A stretch of 64,000 nucleotides of DNA from Thermothielavioides terrestris NRRL 8126 (GCF_000226115.1 NC_016457.1:4836001-4900000), one strand, 5' to 3'. Positions 1 to 12,683 are shown, counted from the first letter of the stretch. The notes: generated by a model from the letters alone, not told the origin. Program-made: numbers and translations.

Positions 1-271
1 CATTTTTCGTTTCTTTTTTTGTGTTGCGTGGCTTGATTCTCCCCTGCCTGCTGTCTGATGGCAGCCCTCGGCTTTTGGCTGCTGTTCGGCCGAGAGAGGC
101 CGGGATACGGATATTTTTCTCAGGGCCCTTGCGTCATACCTTTTTTTTACCCTTTGTCACTCTCCAGCGACCAGCTGCGCTCGCTCGACCATGCGCGCCC
201 TCTGACACGGAAAAGCAGTACTTTCCACCGGACCCATGTAGCGACTACCGCCAGACGTCTCTATAACGGAA

Positions 272-1369
272 ATGAAAGATGCGGGCCTCTCTCCCGCCCT
301 CGTCGAGACGGTCGCGGGGCTCTCGGCCGGGTCCATGGCCACCCTGATCGTGCACCCGCTCGACATTGTCAAGACGCGCATGCAGGGTGCGTGCTTCCAA
401 CTGCTTCGAATTAGGTAACCTGATCTGACAACTAACCACAACTTCCACCCGCCTCCCAACCATCCAGTCCACCGCAGCGCCCTCTCCTCCTCCTCCTCTT
501 CCTCCTCCCCCGCCGCTTCCCCAACAACCGTCTCCCTCATCCGCGCCCTCGCCCGCACCGACCGGCCCGTCGCCGCCCTCTACCGCGGCCTGACCCCGAA
601 CCTGCTCGGCAACGCGACCAGCTGGGCCGCCTTCTTCTTCTTCAAGGCCCGCCTCGAGCGCGGGCTGGCCCACCTGCGCGCGGCCGCGCGCCACGCGCCG
701 GACCCGGACCCGCGCTCCCCGGCCCAGGTCCGCCAGCGCCTCACGCCCGCCGACTTCTTCGCCGCCTCGCTCGCCGCCGGCGCCCTCACCCAGCTGATCA
801 CCAACCCGATCTGGGTGCTCAAGACCCGCATGCTCGCCTCCGACCGCGCCGCCGCCGGCGCCTACCCCAGCATGTGGTCCGGCGCCGTCCGGCTGTGGCG
901 CGAGGAGGGACCGTGGGGGTTCTACAGGGGCTTGGGCGTCGGCATGCTGGCCGTCAGTCATGGGGCGGTGCAGTTCGCCGTGTACGACCCCGCGCGGAAG
1001 ATGTACCTCGCGTCGAAGAAGAGGCGCGGTCAGGGCGGCGTCGGAGGGGAAGAAGGGGTGGTGTCGAACGAGGCCACGCTGGTTCTGTCCACCGTGTCGA
1101 AGCTCGTGGCGGGCGCCGCGACGTATCCGCTGCAGGTGCTGAGGAGCAGGTTGCAGCACCACGATGCCGAGGAGCTCTTCGGGAAGGGCGTGTCCGGCGT
1201 GGTGAGGAAGCTGTGGAGGGAGGAAGGCGTGAGGGGCTTCTATCGCGGCGTCGTGCCCGGCGTGGTGAGGGTGCTGCCGGCGACGTGGGTGACGTTCCTC
1301 GTGTACGAGAATGTAAAGTACTATCTGCCGCGGTTGGCGCGCGGCGGGAAGGACCATGTTGTGGCATAG
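272..1369 (+). CDS. FLX1: Mitochondrial carrier, FAD/folate transporter type
   Basis: Mitochondrial inner-membrane solute carrier, best matched to the FAD/folate branch (yeast Flx1), which moves flavin or folate cofactors across the membrane. Two exons, 272-386 and 468-1369, with an 81 bp intron (GTGCGT...CAG), give 338 residues, a normal length for the family. All three carrier signatures are visible: PLDIVK at about residues 29-34, PIWVLK at 152-157 and PLQVLR at 259-264, one per tandem repeat of about 100 residues. The stretch LYRGLTPNLLGNATSWAAFF is typical of the FAD/folate branch. The start was chosen because exon 1 supplies the first signature in frame; the bare exon 2 frame would lack it. 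A Ser-rich run (about residues 42-53) in the first matrix loop is unusual. The substrate assignment is inference; membership of the carrier family is certain. Confidence 0.88.
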
Positions 1370-4229
1370 ATCTAGACGGGGGACCGGCGTTGCAAGAGGC
1401 TCGAGGCGGATATCATCTGGTTGGGTAGCACGGTTCGGCGTCGCTTCTTGGTTGTCAGCTCAATGACTTTGCAAGTCCAAGGGAACCTCGCTGTTGACTC
1501 TCGTCTGCGCCGGCTCCAGCCGCACCCTCCAACGCCCAGACGCTCACGGTGTCGGACGTACTCCGCATTCCTTGGTAGTGAAGGCCACAGGCGAACCTCG
1601 GAAGCCCATCCAGAGGCGGCATCCTGGTGCATCTGAACAGGCGCCTGTACTGATACTTGGGCTCCAAGGAGAGCACCCATATTTCGCCGATGCTGTCCGG
1701 CCTACTTCCGCACTTCTGTGGCAGTCTCCCAGGTATCTACAAGTGAAATACGAAGCAATCTCCGGCGACTTAGGCGTCAAACAAGCGAGGCTGAGCTCAT
1801 CCCCGACGAGATGGTGCCTTGCTGGACGACTAAGTCCATCCTCCCCCCAAACACAGCCTTACAAACTGTCCGCTTTTCAGGCTCGCTTGTATACGTCGAA
1901 CAAATCTCGTGCTGGACTAGCTACTTCTTGCCTGGATTCTGTCCCTGTGTGGGCATCTAGCTTCACAAGAGGAGCGAGCATCACTTGCTTGACCCTGACT
2001 TCGTTGTTTGACATTGAAATTGATGTCTCCGTCTTGTGCACCGGGCCAGTCCTGTCTTCTCACCCTAGATCTCGTCAACCTCAGCATCAACAATTGTCTC
2101 GGAACATTTATTCTGATCCTGTTCCTGTAGCACTGCCGGTGGTTAGCTTCCAATAGGGAAGGATAGGGGCAGACCATCTCAGGGAACTAGAAAACGGTCT
2201 GTGGGCGGACCATCTGGACAACCCAAACGGAGGAGCGGCCAGCTTCTGGATCAGGCGTGAACAGTACGTCCCAAGGGAGCCATAGGATAGTCGCGGAGTG
2301 GTATCGTTCTCAGAGTCAAGCCCAGAGTAAGCTCCGAGCAGGGCCAGTCGCAGAACCGTGATCTGAACGCATCAACACCCCAACATCCTCCTGTTACCAG
2401 TTGTGTTCCATCAAGTCTGAGAACCTGCGTGCTCTTGCTCTACCCCCAGCCAAGTGCTCTCTCCAGTTCACGGTTCCCGACACAGTAAGGGCCAGCCTGA
2501 GACTCTCACCAGGTGCCGACAGACACATATCCGCTCTGAGAGTCAGCACTCCTGCCGCCAAGAAACCCCTTCTTCATCCTGGCCCATCTCACATCAACAA
2601 CTGCTTCGACACAGCCATACACAGCCGCACACCCTGGTTCCCTTCCAACTTCCAAGAGACTCGCCACCGTACCCTGCTTTCCAAGACACTCGGGTTGAGC
2701 CAGACGAGAGGGCGTGCCAGAGGGGGGCCGCCGTGACAGAGCAGCAATGATCGAGGCCCGGCTGTCCCCGTGCGATAAGTAATTGAGATCAACACCCGCG
2801 ACACGAGACAGTAACACGATAATTTCAGCCCAAGCAATGCCCGACCACACACCCACGCACGTACACGCCGAATTCTGGCATGCTTTCCGTAGCCAGTTGT
2901 GCCGCCGTCGTCATCATCGATCACATCATCGGGCAGAGCAGCGCAAGAAAGCTCCCGCCGCCCCGCGGAGGGAGCTTGAAGAGGAAGGAAAAGAAACCGA
3001 GACCCGAGACTCGGCCACAACCAGCCAGCCACGGGCAATGTCCACACGAATATCAATGTATACGCACACCCACCCCCCCACTTCCCAGCTGATCTTCGCG
3101 GGTAAGTCAGTCAGGAACTCTGTAGACAATGTTAGGGGATGGCCAGAGTACGCCAATCCAGGCCCTCACGCCCTCCTCAGCCGCCCACCCCCGGGCCCAG
3201 CCTTGCTAAACAGCCCCCTATTCAAAACATCGCCACCGGTCCCGGCCCTAGTCGGAGAAACAATTCGACACCCCGCCCACATCCCATCCCACAATCCAGA
3301 ATTCCATGATCATGAGCTACGAGGCGTGGCAGGTTCGAGACCCCTCGTTCCGTCGCCCAGTAAACCCCCACCTACTCCTGTGGTGTACACGTATGGTTGT
3401 GTGCCAGGGGGAAGGGGGGAGAAAGGGATAAGCAGGCGCCGTCCCAGAACCACGGAAAAAAAACAAAGAAAGCAAAGAAACCGGAGCGTAAAACAAGCGC
3501 CGGAGTCAGCTCCAGACCAAGAGAGCCCGCCTATCTCTGCAAGCTTAACTAGCCACAGTACTTAGTTATTGCCCAGCATATGATCGACCGGAAGCACCCG
3601 TAGTCCCTGCGTCCCGCAGGCGCAGACACATACACACGGCCATGTCGGGTTTCCCATCCGGGTAACTAACAAACTGCTCCAAGCGCCGTCGGGTCTACGC
3701 AAAACAGGTAACCCGATGGTGGCCGGGCGGGTATGTACAGACCCAGCAATTGACGTGAGACGATATCAAGCGAGGACCATTCTCGAGCTGGGACAATACG
3801 AGAGCACAGACGGGCGGGTAGGTAGGTTGGCAGGCAAGCACACAGACCGAAATGCAGGAACCCGCGGGAGGGACCGACCGATAGACTGACGGACGGACGA
3901 GACAGAGACGCAGCTCGGAAGCTTCCCCGTGGCGAGCGAGCACCTCAGTCACGATCACTCGCATCTGGCGGGAGGCCACGGCAGTGTGTCGAACGCAGTA
4001 GCCGGGCCCGATCCTGCAGGCCCTCCTCACCTGCCGGCACCAAACTGTAACGTGATATCCTGCTTGACGCAGGAGATAGACGTGAATGGCGAAACGGAGA
4101 GTAAGATGGGAGAAGAGGGTGGGAGAATAAGAAAAGGTGGAAGGATTCAACCGGCTTTAGTGTCATGTAGTGTATATGTAGGCAGATAACCAGGCAGAGA
4201 GACTGGACCGGACGAGACCCGGCGAGTGG

Positions 4230-4290
4230 GAGACCAGGTAAGGCGAGACAAGACGAGACAAGACAAGACGAGATGAGACCAGACAAAGAC
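4230..4290. repeat. Degenerate pentanucleotide microsatellite
   Basis: Repeated GAGAC, AAGAC and ACAAG units, imperfect but continuous over about 60 bp. No gene overlaps it. Confidence 0.7.
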
Positions 4291-4790
4291 AGCAGCCGCA
4301 AGCGTAGGCGTTGCTGCACGCATCGACTTCGTGCAATGCATGTCAGTGGCGAGCACTCCCAGCTTACCCAGTCCTGTGTATGTACACTGCGTCTCAGCCG
4401 GATCTTCAGGCAGTGCGCCAGACAGGAGGCAAAAGAGACGGGGAGGCTCAACATGTATGTCTCATCTGCACCGTCCATGCCTCGGAGAAGGTAGCCGGGC
4501 AGACTTCGTCGTCGATCTATGCAATAGGCCAACAAAAAAACAGCGGCCGGGCACTTGCTGGGGATCCTCCGCAGGACGAGGACGAGGACGAGCACGAGCA
4601 AAGCAGCTAGCTACTCCCGTGCCGTATCCGGAGTAAGCAGCAGTTCGCACAGCAACGAACGAAGCAGAAACGAGAAGAGACTCAATGGACACGCGCGCCG
4701 GCCCCCGCCCCCATCATCAGACGGCGACTTCCAACCAGCAGCGCAGCTCCCGCAAGCAGACAGATCCACGGCGGCGGTGTGTCCCCTCAC

Positions 4791-4810
4791 TAGTGTACGC
4801 ACGTACACTA
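4791..4810. repeat. Perfect 9 bp inverted repeat, TAGTGTACG type
   Basis: TAGTGTACG and its exact reverse complement are separated by CA. It belongs to a set of TAGTGTACACTA-like palindromes scattered through the intergenic DNA of this window (8134-8145, 9632-9643, 12684-12699, 17234-17249). Function unknown. Confidence 0.75.
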
Positions 4811-4969
4811 TCAGTCCACATCGAGCAAGAGAGAGTGGCGAGCACCACGCGCCCGATAGACCATCCGGGGGGCTCGAGGCCATGGGACGCCCGGCTTGCG
4901 GAAATCACGGCAAGGCCCAACCACGGCCACGGTTCTCGCTTCCCATCGTCCCATCCATGGTTATGGCTA

Positions 4970-5378
4970 AAGAGGTCCCGCCAAGACTAATTTCGGAGAC
5001 TGCCGCTTACAAGTATTTACAATCGCCACGGGGTGAGCGGCAATCGGCGCGGGGTGACCAGGGCCACGGCGACTTTGAGCAACATCAACAACGAACAATC
5101 GCAAAGACTCGTCGCAACAACTTCGCGATACCTTAACCAAATCGAAAAAAAAGAAAACCGAGATAACCCGCACCCTAACCATAACCCGTATCCTAACCAT
5201 AACCCGAACTCTAACCAGCGCGGGGCTGGCGCCGCCTCTGCGCCCTGGCGAACTCACCGCTTGGCGATAGTGCAAACACCTTGGCGATAGTGCAAATGCC
5301 TTGGCAATCAGGGCTGTGTAATAACGTTGTAAAAACATTGCCGACAATTGGCCGAAATTAGTCTTGGTGGGACCTCTT
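4970..5378 (+). mobile_element. Non-autonomous TIR transposon (MITE-like), copy 1
   Basis: 409 bp element. The left end begins AAGAGGTCCCGCCAAGACTA (4970 onward) and continues for 27 bp; the right end is its reverse complement with one mismatch (5352-5378). A TA dinucleotide directly flanks each end (4968-4969 and 5379-5380), the target-site signature of Tc1/mariner-Fot1-Pogo transposons. There is no transposase frame inside, so the copy is non-autonomous. The middle holds degenerate telomere-like CCTAACC units (about 5170-5217), and the right half repeats TTGGCGATAGTGCAAA (about 5261-5298). A second copy lies in inverse orientation at 6115-6483. Beyond the TA, the flanks are also complementary (ATGGC / GCCAT), so the target itself may have been palindromic. 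Confidence 0.88.
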
Positions 5379-6114
5379 TAGCCATCAGCCCATCTATAGC
5401 GCTGTCGATCACCCGGCGGAATATCCCCCCTCACGATTCCTGGTAGGGTAAGACAAAGCGCCGAGAGACAGCCTGCTGCTCCACTCGACCTTGCTTGCGA
5501 GGGCTGGGGGTCATATTGACGAAACGAGAGGGAAAGAAGAAAGAAAAGATAACAAGAGGTTGACGACGACGATGTATGGCGAGAAGCTAACGCAGGAAAA
5601 GCGAAGGGGAGGAAGGGGAGAAAATATGCAAAGACAACCCTGAGATGACCGGAGATTCAGCCTCGGCTTGGGACGCGAGCTCGGCGTCTCCACCCTGCGG
5701 AGCAGCGAGGTAGTGTATACTACTATAGTCCGCCATCCCTGAGGCTCATCAACGCCATTGCCGCCCCCATGTGGGTCTCGTGGTGAAGGACATGTCCTAC
5801 ACGAGTCACACAGTACACAGTTAGTTACGTACATACACACTTGAGAACCCTCCTCGCTTTGGGAGGTAACTAACGTTAGTTAGTGTATTCCGTACAAGGC
5901 AGGACGAACAACGAGGGGCGACAAGGAAACGGTGAGCCGGGAATCCACACTCACGGCTGACGGCTCTGCCCGTCCCCAAGTGGAGATCTCCAGCGATCAA
6001 TCCGCAACCCTGTTCCAGGTAACTGACTAGTGTACTCTGTAGCGTAGTGTATTGGCCCCATTCACAAGTCTTTTGCCGCTCCAGACCGCGGCTATCCCCG
6101 GCGGGTAGACGTTA
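5379..6114. other. Spacer between the two inverted TIR elements
   Basis: About 730 bp with no gene. It contains a perfect 16 bp palindrome TAACTAACGTTAGTTA (5867-5882) followed by TAGTGTA, and further TAGTGTA-type motifs near 5711 and 6040. There is no transposase, so the flanking copies do not form an obvious composite unit. Confidence 0.6.
5867..5882. repeat. Perfect 16 bp palindrome
   Basis: TAACTAACGTTAGTTA reads the same on both strands. A related half-palindrome (TTAACGTTAGTTAG) occurs near 37858, upstream of the aminotransferase gene. Function unknown. Confidence 0.75.
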
Positions 6115-6483
6115 AAGAGGTCCCGCCAAGACTAATTTCGGCCAATTGTCGGCAATGTTTTTACAACGTTTTTACGTAGCCACGATCGCCAAGGCGTTTA
6201 CACTATCGCCAAGGGTTGGTTCACCGGGGGTACGGGGGGCGACGCCAACCCCCCGCTAGTTAGGGTTCGGCTTATAGTTAGGATTCGGGTTAAGGTTAGA
6301 GTGCGGGTTAACTTCGTTTTCTTTTTTTTCGATTTGGTTGAGGTTTCGCGAAGTTGTTGCTACGAGACTTTGCGAATCTTTGTTGTCGATATTACTCAAC
6401 GTCGTCGTGGCCCCGCTCACCCCTTGGCGATTGTAAATACTTGTAAACGGTAGGTTCCGAAATTAGTCTTGGCGGGACCTCTT
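6115..6483 (-). mobile_element. Non-autonomous TIR transposon (MITE-like), copy 2
   Basis: 369 bp, inverted relative to copy 1. Both ends carry the same terminal inverted repeat (AAGAGGTCCCGCCAAGACTA at the left, complement at the right), again with TA on each side (6113-6114 and 6484-6485). On its reverse strand the order matches copy 1: terminal repeat, TTTACAATCGCCA subterminal box, a run of eight A, a CCTAAC-type telomere-like block, TTGGCGATAGTG boxes and terminal repeat. By eye identity is roughly 80 percent; the main length difference is an extra subterminal block near each end of copy 1. No coding capacity. Confidence 0.88.
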
Positions 6484-6941
6484 TAACGACGACCCCCCGG
6501 CGTCCTGGGGCCCGTCCATGCGAACCCCCACTGACAACGTGACCAGTCTAGTTATTGGCAGGAAAGAGGTTGAGAAAGGGAACCTTTGCGGCCGGGACCG
6601 CGACCGCGGGCGATCCCCATCATCCCAGGTTGCCAGGCGCTGTCCTTTTTGGTCCGCCACTTGCGGAATATTAGCCAGATCTTCGGGACCCAACCTGACC
6701 AATCCGGGGTAGAAACCAAGGGGGAGCACTGGCGGCTCAGATCGGGAGCATCCTGGCGGAGCCCTGGAGGCGGGTCCCCATTGGGTGCGGCTCTGGACAG
6801 GATTTCCGTGCAGACAGATACTCCTGCACCAGCAGCGCCAGCGGCAGGCGGCAGGTCGAAATCCTCATGTGCACGAATCCGTGCTCTGCCAGTCGCCGTC
6901 GTGTACTGGTCGGTGCGGCGCCCCGGAGAGAAGGAGTTGTT

Positions 6942-6961
6942 GGGGGGGGGGGGGGGGGGGG
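6942..6961. repeat. Homopolymer of 20 G
   Basis: Uninterrupted G tract. Its true length may be uncertain, because sequencing often miscalls such runs. Confidence 0.85.
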
Positions 6962-8133
6962 TTAACTCGGGGACCTGAGAGGGGTCAGATACGGAGCGAT
7001 TGTCCAGCCGCCTGCTGCTGTACCACGGAGCACAACATCCATTTTGTGTCCGGATGCAGGTACCAAGCGCGGCGGCGGCGTTGTGATTGACCGGGCGCCT
7101 GCCGGATCTCGGGGGAGGAGCAAGAAGCTCAGCGAGATTGAGACTTCAGCCGCCCTCGCCTCGGCGGGCTACAGCGTCAGGTCCAGTAAATCGTGCAGGA
7201 GGAGATGGAGCTGCTAAGCCGGCCATCAGTATCCGAACCGCAGCAGTGTCACCGTCCCTCCTTCGATCCGACTTTGCGGGTTCATGTCTCGTCGACGAGA
7301 TGTGGCTGAGCTCTGTGTCCCCGAGTTACAGCAGGTCTCCTCCTGCTCACGGTCCCGGTCGTACCGGACGTCTGTGCAGTTGAGCCGAGCGGTCGAAAGA
7401 AGCTAGTAGTGAACTAGTGAGTAGTTTAAAGTTGTGAGAACGGACCCGGGCCGTCCCACACAGGTCGTTCAAGGTCCCCTGGTAACCTGGACGAGTCTGT
7501 GCCCGCAAGAAGATGTACGATAATGCGAAGCCTGTTCCCTGCTCCGGGATCCGATCGTGCAGCTGCATTCTCGGCGCAACGTGCCCATCGCCGGTTTCGC
7601 TCGCTCAGCACGAAATATACGCCATCCGCGCTAGGCGCTCTGATCAGCTGCACCGTCTGAGAGGGCCGTTCGGCCTCAGGGCCTCGAGGGGGCGCGCATA
7701 ATCTACCCCGCCCCCACCCAAGGAGGTTGGGGGGCAGGGCAGTGAGGAGCGTCCTCCATAGTGTAGTGTGGCTATTGACGGAGAGCTGCAACAGGGGCGC
7801 GCCAATCCTCTCGGCGCGAGCCTCTGCCGAAACAACTCTGCAGGCTGCAGGGCATAGAAATGTTGTGGGACGTCGCCGTGTATGGGATTGTGCACGACAC
7901 GCATTTCCCGCTTCTCCCTATCCAATGTTGTCCGGATTGCCGTCGTATTGCAGAACGCAGAGCAGGTCTTCCCCAAGGCCGCGCACCGCGCACAGAGCGC
8001 GAGAATGACAGGGCTCTTGGATGAAAGGAAAGGCCAGCAGTCGATCCTGGCCCGCTGGGGTGGAAGCCCGATGCAGGCCTGCGTCGGCGAATAATGCGGA
8101 GCGAGCTGATCCGGGGACCAGTGAGCTGACGGT

Positions 8134-8145
8134 TAGTGTACACTA
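8134..8145. repeat. Perfect 12 bp palindrome TAGTGTACACTA
   Basis: The cleanest example of the dispersed motif family noted at 4791-4810. It lies in gene-free DNA. Confidence 0.75.
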
Positions 8146-11100
8146 CTGTACCTTGGTAGTTACCACTGCGCAGTTAAGCCACTGCGGTCCACCGTATACG
8201 ACAGCGCAAGTATACCACAGCCTAGCCGTCCAAGGTATGGGAGGACTCCCGCGGGGGCGAGTTGGCGTATGGGTGGCCGGCTCCTCGGCGACAGCCCCTT
8301 CTCCACTGGTTATCCCAAATCCAGGCTAAGCGCGGGAAACGAGAATTGCTGGGACGGTGGCGTCAGATCCGTGGACATGGAACGGGGACGGCCAAAGTCC
8401 AGGGGACTGCGTCGGCGCGTCACATCTGCCCTCCATGATGCATACCAGCAGACCAGCACCCGCGGAAATGTGGCTGGGTCGATAGCTTAGAGAGTCGACG
8501 TTATCCGTAGTTAGCGCGGGTTTCCCTGGGCACTCGAAGCCGAGTTTGGTAGCCAATGATGCGCGAGGATCCAGGAGCGTTGCAGGCGAGGCATCCTCGT
8601 GGCCAGTCGTTTCAAGGGCCTCGAAACCGTGACTCCCAAATTTGTCGACTTTGGCCCCCTCTGGGCGCGACGCCGTCCCATCGTCGCCTCTGGCGGTGTG
8701 AAGGGATCAACTGGTCTGCCTTTCCGCGCTGTACTGTAGGTGTATGACTATGTGCACAGTAGTGTATGATGCCATCCGGATGCGCAATTTCGCACTGAGA
8801 ACGTGTCCTGGTGGCCGACGGCGCGTTCAGGTTCAGATTCAAACGTAATCAGCTTTGAACTGTACCTGACATGTACATACCGCCTGGGTTGTCGTTAGCT
8901 GGAAGGCTGGCTGATGCTGACCTGGACTTGGCGAGGAGCCCTCCATACGCATCTAACTATTCCGTAGTTAACAACCTTACCTGGGAAGCGCAGCCCCGGG
9001 TAACTGGAACTGAGAGAGTTGGAGTGGGTGGCTGCCGAGGCCAGGTTGACCTTGAGAGCACCCTGTTCCTCGGTGATGGTATTGGGTCTTGTTGACGGAA
9101 GGAAGGGACGGTGCGTGCGGGGCACTCCTTTCCCGAGTTCCCACAAGCGTTGCAACCCCCACGCTTGCGAGATTGCGGTGAGCAGCAAGTCCATTTCAAC
9201 CAACACAACGCCAAGTCTCAGCACCTCCATTTTCCTCGTCGTCCCACTGCTCGGTCTTCTTTTGCGTATCTCGCTCTCTGGTCTCATCTAACAAAGACGG
9301 AGTATTCCAGGCTATGAGCAGCTCGAAACGCCCCATTGCCATTCCTTGTAGCCGTTGCCAGCACGTGTCGCTCAATGGGCAAGCGAAAATGGGAGGACCG
9401 AATACGGAATAGGCATGGCGTGTTTTGCCTGGATGTGGTGGGGTTGAGTGTGCGTGCTCCCAGCTGCGGCCGACCAATTGCCTGCGCATGATGGCCCCGA
9501 GAGCTCGACACGGGGGATCTCCCGCAACCAGAATGCTGGGCTCGCAAAAAGCAAGGGCGGCGGGCGCAGCACCCCTGAAACTGAAAATTGGGAGCGGGGC
9601 GGCAGTAACGTTAATCATCTGCAAGTTGCTGTAGTGTACACTTCTGCGTACTCCGAACACTTTTGAGTAAAGTGCATGATACCACAATAGGCCACTTTAC
9701 CCGAGGGATGACCTCGACCCTGCCGGGTCCCGCTTGCTACACTACACTACACGACACTAGAGCACAACAAACTTCCCTGACCTGGTCTCGCAAGGAAGCC
9801 AAGGGGAGGATAGCACGGTGGATCTTGCGGCAGTGGCGTACCCTTTCCTGCCCGTCGGGACTCATTCCCTTGAAATCGTCGCCATCGCGTACACTAGTGG
9901 AGTGTCTGTGTACACTATGTAAGGTATACTAGGCATCAATATACACTAGTGCAGTAGCTGATTGGCGGGACGAGGCACATCAGCTTTTGCGACTTGCTGG
10001 CCTTCGTCGTTAAACTCCCGAGTAGCGCCTCCTTAGCGTCGCCGGGGAAGCAGCAACTTCTCCGGTAGCCTGGGCGGCGGCGGTCGAACCGCATCAACGG
10101 GTCGCTGGCTGAAACGGCCCAGGCTTCCGGGGTTGCATTGGGGGGCAAGCATGACACCGTGTGCCATCATCAGAACTTTCGAATCGACACAAGAGAGCGC
10201 GCCTCACGCTTCTCGCTGCTTTTGCCCTGTTTGAGCGGACCTGCCAGATTTAGCCTCACCTGCAGTAGCTTGCGAGAAAAGTTGATAGCTCGTAACTGGG
10301 AGACCCTCATACCTGTGCCCGTTGCTTGACATTCCCCTGAAATTTGGGTGGCGATCTAGGTTTGGTTTGACGAGCTGAGAGGAACCCCCAGCCAGTAGGT
10401 GGCCGAGGTCGTTGGCCGCGGAAGTTGCTGCGTCAAAATGCCAATATAACGGACTGGAGATGTCCTGCTTTGGCAAAGTAGTCCACAGATGAATGGACGC
10501 TTTCCTTCGTTACTGCGTGTATTCGGAGAAGAAGGCATCGAGCTAGCTAGTGTAAGTTGGCTCGTCTCGCCCTCCCCGCGTCATCCCTGCCGCGTTGTGC
10601 AGGATCGAGATATCAGGACCGGTGGGTTGGGTGACGGGACCTGCAGCTGATGGTGTCCCTGTATCCGTACTGGAAGCGGCCGAGGCGGGGTAGCAACCGT
10701 AACTACCAGGACAGATATGGTGAGTTGTGATAGGTGCCTCCCTCGACACCCCCGACCGTCCTGTGTACGCAGTATCCCGTTCACGGGTCTTTCTGGACCA
10801 TGATTCAGCGAGCTTCAGGTCCTGGTCCTTGCCACGGCTTTGTGGGTCAGCACATCGTAGTGTAAAGGTAGTGTAGCGTTCAGACACAGCCTGCGGTGTC
10901 TGTGAGCGAGGTCCGCAGCCAGACTGTACCACGGCTGTGGGGGGATTTCGACACTTCCAAACAAGTGGGAGGTTTAACCTCCTGGACGTTCCAGAACCCT
11001 AGCGGGCCGCCACCGTCGGTGCTATCCAGTCGGCATGCCTTGTGGACAAACGGGAAACGTCCACAGACTCCGTCCAAAGGCGTTTCCCCGAACTCAAACG

Positions 11101-12683
11101 TCTGCTGTTGGAGCGCTGGGCCATCGAGCAGATCGACCACAGGCCGACGACGGGCAGAGGAAGCTAGACAGTGAAGCACCATGTCTTTGCACACAAATCC
11201 TGTTCTAGGCGCGGAAGTGTTCTCATGATCTGGGAAGATGGAGCTGAAGTGGACGGCGACTGGTTCCTGGCAGAGCATGTCGATGCCCTGAGTGGCCCCT
11301 GATGATGCGCAAACAAACCAGGCGGGGCAAAAAAAAAAAAAAAAAACAACCAGACGAAGCGAGCTGAGCCGGTGCTTTGCAGGTCCCGACAGCCAAGATG
11401 CACGCACGGTCCACGCCGGAATGCACGTCCAGGTCCCCGATGCGGCACGGGCGCACGGTGCCGCAGCAACCATGGTATTGGGAAGTCGAGTGCCGGGCTT
11501 GGGTTGCTCGATTCGGTTGGTGCTGCGAATCGGCTTTGAAAATCCCAGGTTTGCCGAGCACAGCTGCCTTGCCGCGCTCTACGCACGTGAAGGGCAACGA
11601 GATACCCAAAAACGTCACTCGACGAGTGCGGCCAAAAAAATGCGAAGATACCTCATTACAGGTAGCTAACTGACCGACCGGCAAGCCTGGATGGAGGTCG
11701 ACCACCGTCCGCGTGGGGGAAGGCAGAGAGTGAAGCGGGAGAGGATGAGGAAGGGAGGAGGGTGAGAGGATTCTGACCGGGGCCCGATGAGAACCTTCCA
11801 GGCTGCAACCGCGGTGTGAACCAAAAATGGGCAGCAACGACCCGGCATTGGGAAGGTGCCAGACGCAAGTCCAGATGTTTCTGTCCTGACGTCCTGACGG
11901 CTAGGCCTCCCAATTAAGGTAGTTGGTGGGGATCCCGGGCTGCCACTCAAGACCCTTGTCACTCCGGCGAACCCGCTGCCACACTCATACACATCACATC
12001 GACCAGCAGCAGCTTGATGGGTTTCGCAAATCTGATTCTTGATGCTGGGCTTGAGCTGGCGCAGCGAACTCCGAGGAGTCGCTCCTGCTGCAGAGCAGAA
12101 GCGAAGATTACCTTATCATGCGCGCACGAGATTGCCTCGGAGGTCGAGGAAGCGGACTCGACGTCGATAAGGACGGCTCCGACTGCAACTGCGTGTAAAC
12201 GAGATTGGGCTAGTTAGGTCGTTAGTCTCCGGACGATCAGAGGGCCCAAAGGGGAGCGAACGGGGGCTGCAAGAGATCTCAACTCGCGCCATCTGGTCGT
12301 CATTTCTCCTGCAGGATCGTGTTTCCAGCGCGCCAAGCAGCTGCCGCCTCCAGCGACATGAGAGAGAGTCAAACAGGCCCGGCATGACACTCAACACCTG
12401 AATGAGACGAGCAGCGGAACGTCCCGGCGAGTGGACTGGCCGTCGAAATGACCCACTGGCGAGAGCACACCCTGGCTCGCTGCCCGTCCCAGATGTCTCA
12501 CGCTCATGGACCTGCAATGGTGAGTGGAGAGAAAAGAACGAGCACAACACACGCCCCCCCTCCCCCGGGCGCCACCTCAAGCCCACACGCCCCTCCCCTG
12601 CCCCCCTGAACAACCCCCAAACGACCGCAGGTGACACAAAATTATCCCGGATCACTGCCGCGCTGCAAAGCTCCGCTACAACG

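Larger units (their letters stand above)
1370..4967. other. Gene-free stretch, 3.6 kb
   Basis: No convincing gene. The open frames here lack recognisable domains and overlap on both strands, as expected by chance in GC-rich DNA. Visible content: simple repeats of GAGAC/AAGAC type near 4230-4290 and GAGGAC type near 4570-4600, and an inverted repeat TAGTGTACG-CA-CGTACACTA at 4791-4810. The part just after 1369 is the 3' flank of the carrier gene. Confidence 0.6.

Noticed and set aside
245..1357. 370-codon minus-strand frame over the carrier gene
   Set aside because: Arg/Gly/Ala-rich complement of the well-supported carrier exon; a shadow frame.
3325..3350. GGTTCGAGACC, resembling a tRNA B box
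   Set aside because: No A box or cloverleaf can be formed around it.
2783..3565. 260-codon open frame in the upstream gene-free region
   Set aside because: Pro/Arg/Ser-rich with no domain, in GC-rich DNA where such frames are common, and other frames and the opposite strand are equally open.
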